A DNA stretch of 64,000 nucleotides from Paracrocinitomix mangrovi (lineage in GTDB: Bacteria > Bacteroidota > Bacteroidia > Flavobacteriales_D > Crocinitomicaceae). Location: positions 1 through 64,000 of the forward strand of contig NZ_CP091819.1 of the NCBI RefSeq assembly GCF_019740355.2. The letters are read 5' to 3'. The first letter of the stretch is position 1. Each line of letters starts with the position of its first letter. The notes under the pieces are model-generated. The model was not told the origin of the DNA. It searched no databases and saw only the letters and a program-made list of their open reading frames with translations. Positions 1-10,237 of this stretch are shown piece by piece. Position numbers and translations under genes: made by a program.

Positions 1-119
1 AACAACCCTCTTTTTATTTTTTTTATAACTTTTTTATGTGAATATTTGTCTCCCGTTTTTGATAAAACAAGTTTTATTAGAAACAGAAAATTCGCATAAC
101 TTTTTTAACCCGTACCTGA

Positions 120-1559
120 ATGAAGAATAAAAAAAACCATGAGTTGATTTGGGAAGATTGTCTGAAAGTAATCAAGGACAACGTTAGCCTTCAAAGCTAC
201 AAGACCTGGTTCGAACCGATCACCCCAATTCGATTCAAAAATAAGGTTTTGACACTTCAGGTTCCTTCACATTTTTTTTACGAGTGGTTAGAAGAGCATT
301 ACATTGACTTACTTAAAAAGGTCATTAAAAAGGAGATTGGACCGGAGGCGAAGTTGGAGTATTCTATCATCATGGATAGAAGTGCAGACAATAAAAAAAC
401 TCCTTATACTGTAAAACTACCTACTACCAGTAAAAAGAACTTGTCGAATACGCCGGTGTCAATGCCGTTGAATATTGGTGAAAATCCAATAAGAAACCCA
501 TTTGTAATTCCTGGGCTTAAGAAAGTAAATGTTGATTCAAATTTAAATCCTACTTACTCATTTGACAATTTTGTCGAAGGTGATTGTAACAGGTTGGCAC
601 GTTCAGCAGCTTATGCTGTGGCTAACAAACCTGGAGGAACAGCATTTAATCCTTTGTTAATTTACGGAGGTGTAGGATTAGGGAAGACACACTTGGCGCA
701 TGCTATTGGAATTGGTATTAAAAATCAATTTCCTAATAAAACTGTTTTGTATGCGCAGGCAGAGACATTTACAAGACAATTCATTGATTCGATTAAAAAC
801 AACACAACAAATGATTTTATCAATTTCTATAAGTTGATGGATGTTTTGATTATTGATGATGTACAGTTTTTCGCAGGAAAAGAGAAAACTCAAGATGCAT
901 TTTTCCACATATTTAATCACTTGCACCAAACAGGTAAGCAATTGGTTTTAACTGCGGATAAAGCGCCTGTTGAAATGAAAGGAATTGAGCAAAGATTGTT
1001 GTCGCGTTTTAAGTGGGGATTGTCCGCTGACGTACAAGCTCCTGGTTTAGAAACCAGAATAGCAATCTTGCAAAGAAAAATTTATGGTAATGGTGTTGAT
1101 TTGCCAGATGATGTTATTGAGTACTTAGCTTATAGTATTAATACAAACATCCGTGAAATGGAAGGAGCATTGACTTCTTTGATTGCACAGGCTTCACTCA
1201 ACAAAAAATCTATTACTATTGAGTTGGCTAAGAAGATGATTGACACTTTTGTGAAAAATACAGCCAGAGAAGTATCTATGGATTACATTCACAAAATTGT
1301 TTGCGATTACTTCAATTTGCCAATCGAATTGTTGAAATCTAAAACCAGAAAAAGAGAGGTTGTACAAGCAAGACAAATTGCAATGTACTTTGCTAAAAAG
1401 ATGACCAAATGGTCTTTGGCAAGTATTGGGGCACAATGTGGAGGAAAAGACCACGCTACAGTGCTTCACGCTTGTAGAACTGTCAACAATCTGGCTGAAA
1501 CAGATAAACAATTTAGAGGTTATCTCGAAGACCTTGAAAAAAAATTAAACGTTAATTAA
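120..1559 (+). CDS. dnaA: Chromosomal replication initiator protein DnaA
   Basis: DnaA binds DnaA boxes at the origin and melts the DNA to start replication. All four domains are visible in 479 residues: an N-terminal oligomerisation/helicase-contact domain (about 1-85), a variable linker (about 86-140), an AAA+ core with Walker A GGVGLGKT at 183-190 and Walker B LIIDD near 243-247, and a C-terminal helix-turn-helix with the family signature GGKDHATVLHACRTV from about 441. The length is normal. The ATG at 120 begins the conserved N-terminal helix. The 119 bases upstream are AT-rich and I see no TTATNCACA box in them, so the origin may lie before the window or elsewhere. A terminator follows directly. 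Confidence 0.98.
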   Translation: MKNKKNHELIWEDCLKVIKDNVSLQSYKTWFEPITPIRFKNKVLTLQVPSHFFYEWLEEHYIDLLKKVIKKEIGPEAKLEYSIIMDRSADNKKTPYTVKLPTTSKKNLSNTPVSMPLNIGENPIRNPFVIPGLKKVNVDSNLNPTYSFDNFVEGDCNRLARSAAYAVANKPGGTAFNPLLIYGGVGLGKTHLAHAIGIGIKNQFPNKTVLYAQAETFTRQFIDSIKNNTTNDFINFYKLMDVLIIDDVQFFAGKEKTQDAFFHIFNHLHQTGKQLVLTADKAPVEMKGIEQRLLSRFKWGLSADVQAPGLETRIAILQRKIYGNGVDLPDDVIEYLAYSINTNIREMEGALTSLIAQASLNKKSITIELAKKMIDTFVKNTAREVSMDYIHKIVCDYFNLPIELLKSKTRKREVVQARQIAMYFAKKMTKWSLASIGAQCGGKDHATVLHACRTVNNLAETDKQFRGYLEDLEKKLNVN

Positions 1560-1563
1560 TTTC

Positions 1564-1591
1564 AACCCTGGCCTTTGCGTCAGGGTTTTTT
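1564..1591 (+). terminator. Rho-independent terminator after dnaA
   Basis: A 7-bp stem (AACCCTG / CAGGGTT) with a 10-base loop is followed by a run of T. It begins five bases after the dnaA stop and ends 11 bases before the phosphatase start, so dnaA probably ends its own transcript here. Confidence 0.8.
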
Positions 1592-1602
1592 AATTTTATA
1601 TC

Positions 1603-2067
1603 ATGAAGATATTAATGGTTTGTTTGGGTAATATTTGCAGATCACCAATTGCAGAAGGTATTCTTAGACAGAAATTAAAAGATGGTGGTTTTAGTCATGT
1701 AGCAACGGATTCGGCAGGAACTTCTGCGTTTCATGTTGGTGAAGCTCCTGATAGGAGGATGCGCGCTACAGCAAAACAAAATGGTGTTGATATTGATGAT
1801 CTGAGAGCCAGACAATTTGTTCCTGCAGATTTTGACCATTTCGATATTATTTATGCCATGGATCAATCCAACTATAATAATATCATGTCTCTTGCCCAAA
1901 CTGAAGATGAAAAAGATAAGGTTAAGATGATATTAAATGAAGTTAATCCATCTTCAAATGAAGCTGTGCCTGATCCTTATTATGGCGGTGATGAAGGATT
2001 TCAGCACGTATTTGATTTATTGGACGAAGCTACTGATGTAATAATTGAAAAATATGTCAAAGGGTAA
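1603..2067 (+). CDS. Low-molecular-weight protein-tyrosine phosphatase
   Basis: A cytoplasmic phosphatase of the low-molecular-weight family, which removes phosphate from tyrosine (or arginine) residues. The P-loop CLGNICRS starts at Cys7 (nucleophile) with Arg13 and Ser14. The general-acid Asp is in the DPYYGG motif at Asp124. The length of 154 residues is typical. The start ATG at 1603 places the P-loop six residues in, as usual for the family. Its 3' end overlaps the next gene by 14 bases, so the two are probably translated together. In bacteria these enzymes often act on BY-kinases for polysaccharide export, but no such genes lie nearby, so the substrate is unknown. Confidence 0.93.
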   Translation: MKILMVCLGNICRSPIAEGILRQKLKDGGFSHVATDSAGTSAFHVGEAPDRRMRATAKQNGVDIDDLRARQFVPADFDHFDIIYAMDQSNYNNIMSLAQTEDEKDKVKMILNEVNPSSNEAVPDPYYGGDEGFQHVFDLLDEATDVIIEKYVKG

Positions 2068-2761
2068 GCTTTATATAATACCAATTCAAATAAGTGAATC
2101 ACCTTTAAATAGAGTTTTACCTGATTTCAACACAGCTGTAGTTAAAAATTTGAGGTTTTTTGTTGTTGAAAGAACAAAAACTGCTCGTCAATTTTTGAGA
2201 AAAATGGATCGTGATTTTCCAATTGACGATTCAAAGTTTTACGAGCAGGATAAACATGATAATTACAGTTTTCATCCTGAAGTTATAGCAGCATTTAAAG
2301 AGGGTCAAGATGTGGGTTTGATGTCCGAGTCTGGGTATCCGGCAATAGCTGACCCCGGCAATAAGGTAGTGGCAAAAGCTCAAGAAATGGGAGTAGAGGT
2401 AGTTCCATTAGTTGGACCTTCTTCACTTTTAATGGCATTAGCTGCAAGCGGATTAAATGGTCAGGGTTTTTCATTTAATGGATATCTTCCTGTAAAGGAT
2501 CCTGATAGATCCAAACAAATTAAATTCTATGGAGATTTGGTTCAGAAAACCGGATATAGTCAAATCTTTATTGAGACACCTTATAGGAATAATAACATCT
2601 TTGAAGATTTTACAAAGCAACTTTCATCAGGATTAAAACTCTGCATTGCCTATGATGTAAGTGGAAGTGGAGAAAAGATATATACCAAATCAATAGCTGA
2701 ATGGAAAAAACAAGGATTCAAGTTTGATAAAACGCCTTGTGTCTTTATCTTAGGAAGATGA
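2054..2761 (+). CDS. RsmI-like SAM-dependent methyltransferase (tetrapyrrole-methylase fold)
   Basis: Related to RsmI, which methylates the 2'-OH of C1402 in 16S rRNA using SAM. The family blocks are seen: SESGYPAIADPGNKVV (compare the canonical SDAGTP.ISDPG) and VPLVGPSSLLMALAASGL. At about 235 residues it is shorter than a full RsmI (about 270-290) and the N-terminal glycine-rich strand is atypical. Many Bacteroidota carry such a second, shorter paralogue, so the target may differ from C1402. A TTG at 2045 is an upstream alternative, but the ATG at 2054 is preferred. The gene overlaps the phosphatase before it and the lipoprotein after it (ATGA). Confidence 0.82.
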   Translation: MSKGKLYIIPIQISESPLNRVLPDFNTAVVKNLRFFVVERTKTARQFLRKMDRDFPIDDSKFYEQDKHDNYSFHPEVIAAFKEGQDVGLMSESGYPAIADPGNKVVAKAQEMGVEVVPLVGPSSLLMALAASGLNGQGFSFNGYLPVKDPDRSKQIKFYGDLVQKTGYSQIFIETPYRNNNIFEDFTKQLSSGLKLCIAYDVSGSGEKIYTKSIAEWKKQGFKFDKTPCVFILGR

Positions 2762-3786
2762 AACAATTGTTATTCAATTCATTAGTTACTATTTTACTTT
2801 TTGGTTGCGGAAATTCTGCAGGAGAAATGCAAGAAGAACAACCACAACCAACTTCAACAGCAAATCCTGGATTTATAGAAAATGATTCGTCTGAGACTTT
2901 ACCGGAGAGTTATATTGAAATGTTTGCTGGACAATGGAATTTAGCTGTCTCTGTTCAAAATGCCTGGTATAAAGTACAGGGCTGTGATGAATTTTACGGA
3001 GTCAATTTTAACAAGGCAATACATAAAGATGTTCAATGGGATTTAGATATGACCATGTCTGATAGAATGGGTATGTCTGTTGATTTTTACTATGCTATTC
3101 AAAAAATCAACTTTGACACCAAAGAGCATTTTACAATGAACTGTCTTGATATCTATACAGATGAGAAAGGAAAAGTAATTTCAGGTGAATATCATAAGGA
3201 CATGGAAAATTGGCCGGGTGAAGTAATAGTACTGGACAGAAATGAATTTTCTACTTCGATTATTTGGGGAATCATGACCGGAGAAGAAATAACCGGGATT
3301 AGACTTTATAGAGGTGAGGCAAAAGGTAAGCAGCCACAGTTTGTAGATGAAGTGGGTTGTGATACAGGATTTGATGAAGAGCAATTGTCGGCTCTAATCC
3401 CTGAGGCAGGTTTAACAGGGGAAGAAATTACTGATGAGTTGATAAAGAGTGTATTGTCATTTCATGGCGAGTCCTTTTCAGATTATAGTAAAGTAGATTT
3501 TATTGATTACAACGACTTTTTCATGTTTATTCACATGGATCAAGATGGAGATGTGTCAACATTAACAATGTACGGAATAGATAGAGGAGGTAATAAGTTG
3601 ATGTCAGAGTCGGTTGCTGCCGTTTTTGAATGGTTAGATAACAATAAAAACTATCGCATAGAAGGAGATAAATTGTTTTGTAAGCCGGGTAAGTTTGATT
3701 ATGAAGATGGAGTACAAAAGCTAATCTCAAAAGACACTTATTATTATCTTGATATTGGTGGAGATTTAATAAAAGAAGAAAAATAA
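2758..3786 (+). CDS. Lipoprotein of unknown function
   Basis: A 342-residue secreted lipoprotein. The ATG at 2758 overlaps the upstream stop (ATGA) and gives a clean lipoprotein signal, MKQLLFNSLVTILLFGC, with the lipid-bearing Cys at 17. An upstream TTG in the same frame would place charged residues ahead of this signal and is not preferred. After the signal comes a Pro/Thr/Glu-rich spacer and a soluble acidic domain containing two or three Cys residues. I recognise no family. The position in an overlapping run suggests expression with the phosphatase and methyltransferase, but this gives no clear hint of function. Confidence 0.8.
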   Translation: MKQLLFNSLVTILLFGCGNSAGEMQEEQPQPTSTANPGFIENDSSETLPESYIEMFAGQWNLAVSVQNAWYKVQGCDEFYGVNFNKAIHKDVQWDLDMTMSDRMGMSVDFYYAIQKINFDTKEHFTMNCLDIYTDEKGKVISGEYHKDMENWPGEVIVLDRNEFSTSIIWGIMTGEEITGIRLYRGEAKGKQPQFVDEVGCDTGFDEEQLSALIPEAGLTGEEITDELIKSVLSFHGESFSDYSKVDFIDYNDFFMFIHMDQDGDVSTLTMYGIDRGGNKLMSESVAAVFEWLDNNKNYRIEGDKLFCKPGKFDYEDGVQKLISKDTYYYLDIGGDLIKEEK

Positions 3787-3787
3787 A

Positions 3788-4249
3788 ATGATGGATAAAG
3801 ACATAGAGATATTTCAGTATGGAAGAAATTTTATTATCGACATTACCAGTGATTTGACTTTGGATCAACTCAATATAATTCCTGAAGGTTTTACGGGTAA
3901 TATTGCCTGGCACCTAGGTCATATGGCAGTAACGCATAAAGGTTTGATCTATGCTTTGAATTCTGGTAAAGTAGGCTTGCCTAAAGAATTTATTAAGAAA
4001 TATAGTAGAGGTGGAAAACCTGATGGACCAATTGATCAGGAGGAACGAGATTTTATATATCAACTATTAAAAATTCAAATAGAAGAATTGCCAAAAGATT
4101 TGAATACTGAAGGTTTTTTTGGGCAAAGTTATCCATACGAAACACCATATGGTTATATAGTTGATTCTTTAGAGAAAGCCGTAAAATTTAGTAGTTGGCA
4201 TCAATCAATGCACATTGGCTATATCATGGCATTAAAGCATTTGGTTTAG
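3788..4249 (+). CDS. DinB-like (YfiT/DinB superfamily) protein
   Basis: A small four-helix-bundle protein of the DinB superfamily, whose members are often metal-dependent thiol transferases. The fold pattern and candidate metal-binding histidines are visible: His42/His45 in WHLGHMAVTH near the start, and His138 and His142 in WHQSMHIGYIM near the C-terminus. The length of 153 residues is typical. Because this genome encodes BshA (bacillithiol synthesis) at 58-59 kb, a bacillithiol S-transferase role is possible; that is inference. It starts one base after the preceding lipoprotein stop. A second ATG three bases on is an equal start candidate. It meets the next gene tail to tail with a 4-base overlap. 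Confidence 0.78.
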   Translation: MMDKDIEIFQYGRNFIIDITSDLTLDQLNIIPEGFTGNIAWHLGHMAVTHKGLIYALNSGKVGLPKEFIKKYSRGGKPDGPIDQEERDFIYQLLKIQIEELPKDLNTEGFFGQSYPYETPYGYIVDSLEKAVKFSSWHQSMHIGYIMALKHLV

Positions 4250-4575
4250 TTTTCAACTGAAAATCCATAATAGAACATATACCCCATTTGAGATTCATCT
4301 ACCTGAACATGATAACTTTTACCTGTTAAACAAAAACAATCCTGGCAATTGTTATCTCTATCTCCTTTTATCTTGATTTTTAATGGAATAATGCCATCTC
4401 CTTTGAGAAGAGCTTCAAGATTTTTCCTTGTTTTATTGTCTGTTTTTGCTACCCAGGGTGGTCTGCAGTTTTCTTCTTGATATACCATCCAAACGGGGTC
4501 AACTGTTTTGGTACAACTTCCCATTAACAGTGTGAACAATATTAAAGTGAGTGGAAATAGGGCTTTTGTTTTCAT
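4246..4575 (-). CDS. Small lipoprotein of unknown function
   Basis: A 109-residue lipoprotein. The reading frame is open further upstream, but the ATG at 4575 starts a clear lipoprotein signal, MKTKALFPLTLILFTLLMGSC, with lipid-bearing Cys21; the extended version would put this signal internally. The mature part contains four more Cys, including a CQDCFC cluster, and a basic Lys-rich strand. I recognise no family. It is transcribed divergently from icmF, which begins 94 bases away. Confidence 0.75.
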   Translation of the reverse strand: MKTKALFPLTLILFTLLMGSCTKTVDPVWMVYQEENCRPPWVAKTDNKTRKNLEALLKGDGIIPLKIKIKGDRDNNCQDCFCLTGKSYHVQVDESQMGYMFYYGFSVEN

Positions 4576-4637
4576 AATTGCGATCATTTGTTGATACTTC
4601 AGTAGCAAAATTCGTTCCAAAAAGGAGGTAAAATGAC

Positions 4638-4645
4638 TATATTTG
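4638..4645 (+). promoter_or_regulatory. Candidate -7 promoter element for icmF
   Basis: TATATTTG matches the Bacteroidota -7 consensus TAnnTTTG exactly, 24 bases before the icmF ATG. The expected -33 TTG is weak (TTC about 20 bases upstream). It would give a leader of about 15-20 bases. Confidence 0.45.
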
Positions 4646-4669
4646 CCCTGATTAAATCTGCAATCATTC

Positions 4670-7600
4670 ATGGAAAAAATCGAACCGTATAAACCAAAGC
4701 ATAAAGTAAGAGTTGTAACTGCAGCCTCATTGTTTGATGGGCATGATGCAGCAATCAATATCATGCGTAGAATTATTCAGTCTACGGGATGTGAAGTAAT
4801 TCATCTTGGACATGACAGATCTGTTGAAGAGGTTGTTGATTGTGCTATTCAAGAGGATGCACAAGCAATTGCAATGACTTCTTACCAGGGAGGTCATACA
4901 GAGTATTTGAAATACATGTATGATTTGTTAAAGGAAAAAGGTGCAGATCATATCAAGATTTTTGCTGGTGGTGGCGGAACCATTTTACCTGAGGAAATTA
5001 AGGAATTACATGCTTACGGTATCACAAGAATTTATCATCCTGATGATGGTAGAGCTATGGGATTACAAGGAATGATAAATGATTTGGTTGAGCAATCAGA
5101 TTTTCCAACCGGAGATAATCTTAATGGAGAGGTAAGTCATCTTAAAGAAAAGAATCCTGTTGAAATTGCTAAATTGATTTCTGCTGCAGAAAATTTTCCG
5201 GATGAGAGTAAAGGTGAATTAGAGAAAGTACATGAAATTGCTGCTAAAGTTGATACGCCAATATTAGGGATCACAGGGACTGGTGGAGCAGGTAAGTCAT
5301 CTTTAGTAGATGAATTAGTAAGAAGATTCCTGATTGATTTTCCAGAGAAAAACATTGCAATTGTTTCAGTTGATCCTTCTAAAAGAAAAACAGGAGGAGC
5401 TTTATTAGGAGATAGAATCCGTATGAATTCTATCAAGAATAAGCGAGTATACATGCGTTCATTGGCTACAAGACAGTCCAATTTGGCTTTGTCTAAACAT
5501 GTTAATGAAGCACTTGAAATTTTAAAGGCGGCAGAATATGATTTAATTATACTAGAAACTTCAGGTATTGGACAGTCTGATACAGAAATCCTGGATCACT
5601 CTGATGTTTCTTTATATGTGATGACCCCTGAATTTGGTGCAGCAACTCAATTAGAGAAGATTGATATGCTGGATTTTGCTGATTTAGTGGCTTTAAACAA
5701 GTTTGATAAAAGAGGTGCATTAGATGCTATCCGTGACGTCAAAAAACAATACAAAAGAAATCATGAAATGTGGGACGCTTCTGATGATGAAGTTCCTGTG
5801 TTTGGTACAATTGCTTCTCAGTTCAATGATCCGGGAATGAATACGCTTTACAAGGCGATCATGGATGAAATTGTTCAGAAAACAGGTGCAGACTTGAATT
5901 CGACTTTTGAAATCACAAAAGAAATGTCTGAAAAGATATTTGTGATTCCTCCTGCAAGAACCAGATATTTATCTGAAATATCAGAAAATAACAGGTCATA
6001 TGATAAATGGGTAGATGAACAAGTAGAAGTAGCAGACAAATTATATGGTTTACAAAAGTCAATAGAAACTTTAAAAGCTTCAAGCATTGATGATAAAGAT
6101 CGCTTGATTAAAGGATTACAAGAGACTTTTGAACAAACAAAGTTGGAGTTAGATCCTAAAAATTGGGTGCTGATTGAAGAGTGGGATCAAAAAGTACAGA
6201 AGTACAAAGATCCGGTTTATTCATTCAAAGTAAGGGATAAAGAAATCTCAATTCAAACCCATACTGAGTCGCTTTCTCATTTGCAAATCCCTAAAGTTGC
6301 CTTGCCAAAATATAAAGGTTGGGGTGATTTGTTGAGATGGTCTTTACAAGAAAATGTTCCGGGTGAATTCCCGTATACAGCTGGCTTGTTCCCGTTCAAA
6401 AGAGAAGGGGAGGATCCTACAAGAATGTTTGCAGGTGAAGGTGGACCAGAAAGAACAAATAGAAGATTTCACTATGTGAGTCTAGGAATGCCGGCAAAGA
6501 GATTGTCAACAGCTTTTGACTCAGTTACTTTGTATGGTAATGATCCTGACTTAAGACCAGATATTTATGGTAAAATTGGAAACTCAGGAGTATCTATTTG
6601 TTGCTTAGATGATGCTAAAAAGCTTTATTCAGGATTTAGATTATCTGACCCTAAAACATCTGTGTCAATGACTATTAATGGTCCGGCGCCAATGTTGCTG
6701 GGATTTTTTATGAATGCTGCAATTGATCAGGAATGTGAGCTTTATATTAAAGAAAATAGTCTGGAAGCTGATGTTGATAAAAAGCTAAAGGAGCTTTATG
6801 ACGATAAAGGTATTGCCAGACCAGCTTATCAAGGAGATCTTCCTGAAGGTAATGACGGACTTGGATTGATGTTATTAGGAATAACTGGTGATCAAGTTTT
6901 GCCATCAGATGTTTATGCTAAAATAAAAGCGGATACCTTAACCAAAGTTAGAGGAACTGTACAAGCAGATATTCTAAAAGAAGATCAAGCACAAAACACT
7001 TGTATTTTCTCTACTGAATTTGCGCTGAGATTAATGGGTGATGTTCAGGAATACTTTATTGATCATGGTGTAAGAAATTTCTATTCAGTTTCAATCTCAG
7101 GATATCATATAGCAGAAGCAGGAGCAAATCCAATTTCTCAATTGGCATTTACTTTAGCTAATGGATTCACATATGTAGAGTATTACCTTTCAAGAGGTAT
7201 GGATATCAATGCTTTTGGACCTAACTTATCATTCTTTTTCTCAAATGGAATCGATCCTGAATATGCTGTGATTGGTCGTGTGGCAAGAAGAATTTGGTCA
7301 AAAGCGTTGGCTAAAAAATACGGAGCAAATGCAAGAGCTCAAATGTTGAAATATCACATTCAGACTTCGGGTAGATCATTGCATGCACAAGAAATTGACT
7401 TTAATGATATCCGTACTACATTACAGGCACTTTATGCAATCTATGATAACTGTAATTCATTGCATACAAATGCATATGATGAAGCGATTACAACGCCAAC
7501 TGAAGAGTCGGTAAGACGTGCAATGGCAATTCAGTTAATCATTAATCGCGAGTTAGGATTAGCCAAGAACGAAAATCCAATTCAAGGAGCATTTATTATT

Positions 7601-8050
7601 GAAGAGTTAACTGATCTAGTAGAAGAAGCTGTATTGATGGAGTTTGATAGAATTACTGAAAGAGGTGGAGTTCTTGGTGCAATGGAAACTATGTATCAGA
7701 GATCAAAAATTCAGGAAGAATCACTGTATTACGAAACTTTAAAGCACAACGGAGAGTTCCCTATTATTGGGGTTAACACCTTCTTAAGTTCTAAAGGGTC
7801 GCCAACAATAGTGCCGGCTGAGGTAATTAGAGCTGAAGAGTCTGAGAAGAAATACCAGATTGAAATGTTAGGTAATCTTCATAAGGCTAAAGAAGAAAAA
7901 GCTACTGAAGCCTTGAATAAAGTTCAAAAAGCAGCTATCCAAAATCAAAATATATTTGAAGAATTAATGGAAGCAGCTAAATCATGCTCACTTGGGCAGA
8001 TTACAAATTCTTTATTCGAAGTTGGTGGTCAATACAGAAGGAATATGTAA
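4670..8050 (+). CDS. icmF: Fused isobutyryl-CoA mutase (IcmF): B12 domain, G-protein chaperone and mutase in one chain
   Basis: IcmF interconverts branched and linear acyl-CoA (isobutyryl-/n-butyryl-CoA, and in some homologues pivalyl-/isovaleryl-CoA) using adenosylcobalamin. The order is the family order: B12-binding Rossmann domain with DGHDAA (lower-ligand His25), MeaB-like GTPase with Walker A GTGGAGKS at 203-210 and the NKFD guanine motif near 344, a helical linker, then the mutase TIM barrel from about 560 with [20 protein letters not shown]. Methylmalonyl-CoA mutase has the B12 domain at the opposite end and no built-in G domain. At 1126 residues it is slightly longer than typical members (about 1090). 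The exact substrate cannot be read from sequence alone. Confidence 0.93.
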   Translation: MEKIEPYKPKHKVRVVTAASLFDGHDAAINIMRRIIQSTGCEVIHLGHDRSVEEVVDCAIQEDAQAIAMTSYQGGHTEYLKYMYDLLKEKGADHIKIFAGGGGTILPEEIKELHAYGITRIYHPDDGRAMGLQGMINDLVEQSDFPTGDNLNGEVSHLKEKNPVEIAKLISAAENFPDESKGELEKVHEIAAKVDTPILGITGTGGAGKSSLVDELVRRFLIDFPEKNIAIVSVDPSKRKTGGALLGDRIRMNSIKNKRVYMRSLATRQSNLALSKHVNEALEILKAAEYDLIILETSGIGQSDTEILDHSDVSLYVMTPEFGAATQLEKIDMLDFADLVALNKFDKRGALDAIRDVKKQYKRNHEMWDASDDEVPVFGTIASQFNDPGMNTLYKAIMDEIVQKTGADLNSTFEITKEMSEKIFVIPPARTRYLSEISENNRSYDKWVDEQVEVADKLYGLQKSIETLKASSIDDKDRLIKGLQETFEQTKLELDPKNWVLIEEWDQKVQKYKDPVYSFKVRDKEISIQTHTESLSHLQIPKVALPKYKGWGDLLRWSLQENVPGEFPYTAGLFPFKREGEDPTRMFAGEGGPERTNRRFHYVSLGMPAKRLSTAFDSVTLYGNDPDLRPDIYGKIGNSGVSICCLDDAKKLYSGFRLSDPKTSVSMTINGPAPMLLGFFMNAAIDQECELYIKENSLEADVDKKLKELYDDKGIARPAYQGDLPEGNDGLGLMLLGITGDQVLPSDVYAKIKADTLTKVRGTVQADILKEDQAQNTCIFSTEFALRLMGDVQEYFIDHGVRNFYSVSISGYHIAEAGANPISQLAFTLANGFTYVEYYLSRGMDINAFGPNLSFFFSNGIDPEYAVIGRVARRIWSKALAKKYGANARAQMLKYHIQTSGRSLHAQEIDFNDIRTTLQALYAIYDNCNSLHTNAYDEAITTPTEESVRRAMAIQLIINRELGLAKNENPIQGAFIIEELTDLVEEAVLMEFDRITERGGVLGAMETMYQRSKIQEESLYYETLKHNGEFPIIGVNTFLSSKGSPTIVPAEVIRAEESEKKYQIEMLGNLHKAKEEKATEALNKVQKAAIQNQNIFEELMEAAKSCSLGQITNSLFEVGGQYRRNM

Positions 8051-8089
8051 ATTCCTGCTATCAAAACATTTAGGGAAATAAGGGGATAT

Positions 8090-10237
8090 GTGCGAAAAAG
8101 CGGATTAATTCTGCCTTTTCTGATATTCTCTTTTCATTTCTCCATTGCTCAAAAGGCTGATGAAAAGGTGGAGTACTACTTAGGTCAGTTTAGCTATTAT
8201 GAGTACATGGATTGGGATAGTGCCTTAATGTATCTTGATTCTGCTACTATTCAAGGTGAAAATGTCAAAGATGATTTCACACATGGTTTAATTGATCTGC
8301 ACAAAGGTTGGTACTATCAAGATATCTCAGCCTACGACACCAGTAAATCTTTTTTCTTTAGTTCTTTAGAGTATTTCAAATCGGCCAATGCATATCAAAA
8401 AGTGGCAGATGTTTACGGGAACCTGGGTAATGCATTTTTAGATGTAGGCGATTTAAAAAACTCACTTGATTATCAGCTAAAATCACTAGAAACTAATGAG
8501 GCCATTTTGATGATGTCTGCTGATGAGGATACCAGAGAAATGGCTATTAGAGGTAGGGCTTATGCCTGGAGTAATATATCAAGTATTTACAAAATTCTGG
8601 ATCAGTATACAAAATCGCTTGATTATGAATACAAAGCATTGGAATATGAATTAGAAAAAGGAGATGATTCAGTAGGTATGGGGATTTCATTTATAAGTAT
8701 TGGGACTACTTACGAATCATTAGGAATCAAAGACAGTGCATTGTATTATACCAATTTGGCACACGGTATTTTTAAAAGACATTTCTTTTCAAATGGTCTG
8801 ATATCATCATTATTAACGCTTTATAGGTTTAGCGAGGCAGACGGTAAACCTAATTTAGATTTACTGACTGAGGCTTATCAAGTGGCTGCAGAATTTCAAG
8901 ATAAAAAATCTGAATTAACAGTTCTTGGATATTTGGTTGCAGGAGATTTTGGTTTTTCTAAGGATTCCTTGGAAAATATGGTAAATAGAGGTCACTATTT
9001 GATAGAAGAATATGATTTGGCCAATTCACAATATGGATTTTTTGAAGATGAAGCGAAGTATAGAGCTAGTGTTGGTGAATATCGAGAGGCATACGCATCC
9101 TTACTGAGATATGTGGACCTTTACCAAAAAATAAAACAGAACAATGAATTGGTTGATTTCAAAAATGCAGAATTAAGACATGAGTATCAAATGCAGTCAA
9201 TGCAGGATAGTTTGAATTTTGAGAAAACCCTTCACGAACAAAAGTTATCCAATGAGAGAGAGGTGAGTAGGCAAAAAACCATTATTGTAATTTCTTCTTT
9301 CGGAATGGTGATTTTGATTGTGTTTATGGTCTTTTTATTACGAGCTTTTAGGGTTAAGAAAAAAACCAACCAGCAATTGAGTGAAAAGAACTTTATGATT
9401 GAAAGGCAGAAGGAAATTGTGGAGGAAAAAAATACAGAGATTACCGCTTCAATCAACTATGCTAAACGTCTTCAAGAGGCAATTTTACCACCATTAAAGT
9501 CAATAAATTCAGCATTTGATGACAGTTTTGTTTATTATGAACCTAAGGACGTTGTGAGTGGTGACTTTTATTGGTTTGAGAAATCAAATAACCTAGTGTT
9601 TTTAGCAGCTGCAGATTGTACGGGTCACGGAGTTCCTGGTGCTATGGTGTCTGTAGTTTGTTTCAATGCATTAAACAGGTCTGTAAAAGAATTCAACTTA
9701 CATGATCCCGCAGATATTTTAAATAAAACCAGAGAATTGATCATTGAAACTTTTCAAAAGAGTGGGGAAAATGTAAAAGATGGTATGGACATTAATCTTT
9801 GTGCATTTGATCATAAAAACAAAAAGGTCTACTACGCCGGGGCAAACAATCCTTTGTGGATTGTTAGAAACAACAAGCATATTCCGGTTGAGCAACTGGC
9901 GCAGGTTGCAACTGTAGAAGGTGAAGAGTTTTCTTTAATTGAATTGAAAGCAGATAAACAACCTGTAGGGCTTTATGAAGGAATGTCTGATTTTAGACAA
10001 ATTGAAATTCAAATCTTTGAAGACGATAGGTTTTATCTGTTTACTGATGGATTTGCTGACCAATTTGGAGGCACAAAAGGTAAAAAACTAAAGTACCGCA
10101 ACTTCAAACAGTTGATATTGGATCACTTTAATCAACCTATGCCATCTCAGGGAGATAATCTTAAAAAGTTTATGGATGATTGGATGAAAGACTTCGATCA
10201 AATCGACGATATCTGTGTGATTGGAGTAAAAGTCTAA
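8090..10237 (+). CDS. TPR sensor SpoIIE-type serine phosphatase (phosphatase 1 of a cluster)
   Basis: A membrane-anchored PP2C/SpoIIE-type phosphatase, expected to dephosphorylate a Ser/Thr on a partner-switch protein. The start is a GTG at 8090, preceded by AGGGGATAT, and gives a signal peptide ending SIAQ near residue 21. A TPR region (about 30-330) lies outside the membrane, then one membrane helix (about 396-419), a coiled coil, and the SpoIIE domain (about 453-715). Metal-binding acids are in GDFYW (Asp near 492), AADCTGHGVPGAM and FTDGFADQFGG. The chain ends in the cluster-wide pattern DDICVIGVKV. Thirty-nine bases separate it from icmF. Its 3' end is partly duplicated downstream. Confidence 0.88.
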   Translation: MRKSGLILPFLIFSFHFSIAQKADEKVEYYLGQFSYYEYMDWDSALMYLDSATIQGENVKDDFTHGLIDLHKGWYYQDISAYDTSKSFFFSSLEYFKSANAYQKVADVYGNLGNAFLDVGDLKNSLDYQLKSLETNEAILMMSADEDTREMAIRGRAYAWSNISSIYKILDQYTKSLDYEYKALEYELEKGDDSVGMGISFISIGTTYESLGIKDSALYYTNLAHGIFKRHFFSNGLISSLLTLYRFSEADGKPNLDLLTEAYQVAAEFQDKKSELTVLGYLVAGDFGFSKDSLENMVNRGHYLIEEYDLANSQYGFFEDEAKYRASVGEYREAYASLLRYVDLYQKIKQNNELVDFKNAELRHEYQMQSMQDSLNFEKTLHEQKLSNEREVSRQKTIIVISSFGMVILIVFMVFLLRAFRVKKKTNQQLSEKNFMIERQKEIVEEKNTEITASINYAKRLQEAILPPLKSINSAFDDSFVYYEPKDVVSGDFYWFEKSNNLVFLAAADCTGHGVPGAMVSVVCFNALNRSVKEFNLHDPADILNKTRELIIETFQKSGENVKDGMDINLCAFDHKNKKVYYAGANNPLWIVRNNKHIPVEQLAQVATVEGEEFSLIELKADKQPVGLYEGMSDFRQIEIQIFEDDRFYLFTDGFADQFGGTKGKKLKYRNFKQLILDHFNQPMPSQGDNLKKFMDDWMKDFDQIDDICVIGVKV

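Noticed and set aside
1-119. Replication origin directly before dnaA
   Set aside because: No DnaA box pattern is visible in these 119 bases; the region may be only a leader and the origin may lie outside the window.
2045-2056. TTG at 2045 as start of the RsmI-like gene
   Set aside because: It adds only three residues; the ATG at 2054 is a better start and leads directly into the first strand.
2737-2760. TTG at 2737 as start of the lipoprotein gene
   Set aside because: It places seven extra residues before a clean lipoprotein signal; the ATG at 2758 couples to the upstream stop by ATGA.
4576-4764. Upstream extension of the small minus-strand lipoprotein
   Set aside because: It would overlap the icmF start and bury the lipoprotein signal in the middle of the chain.
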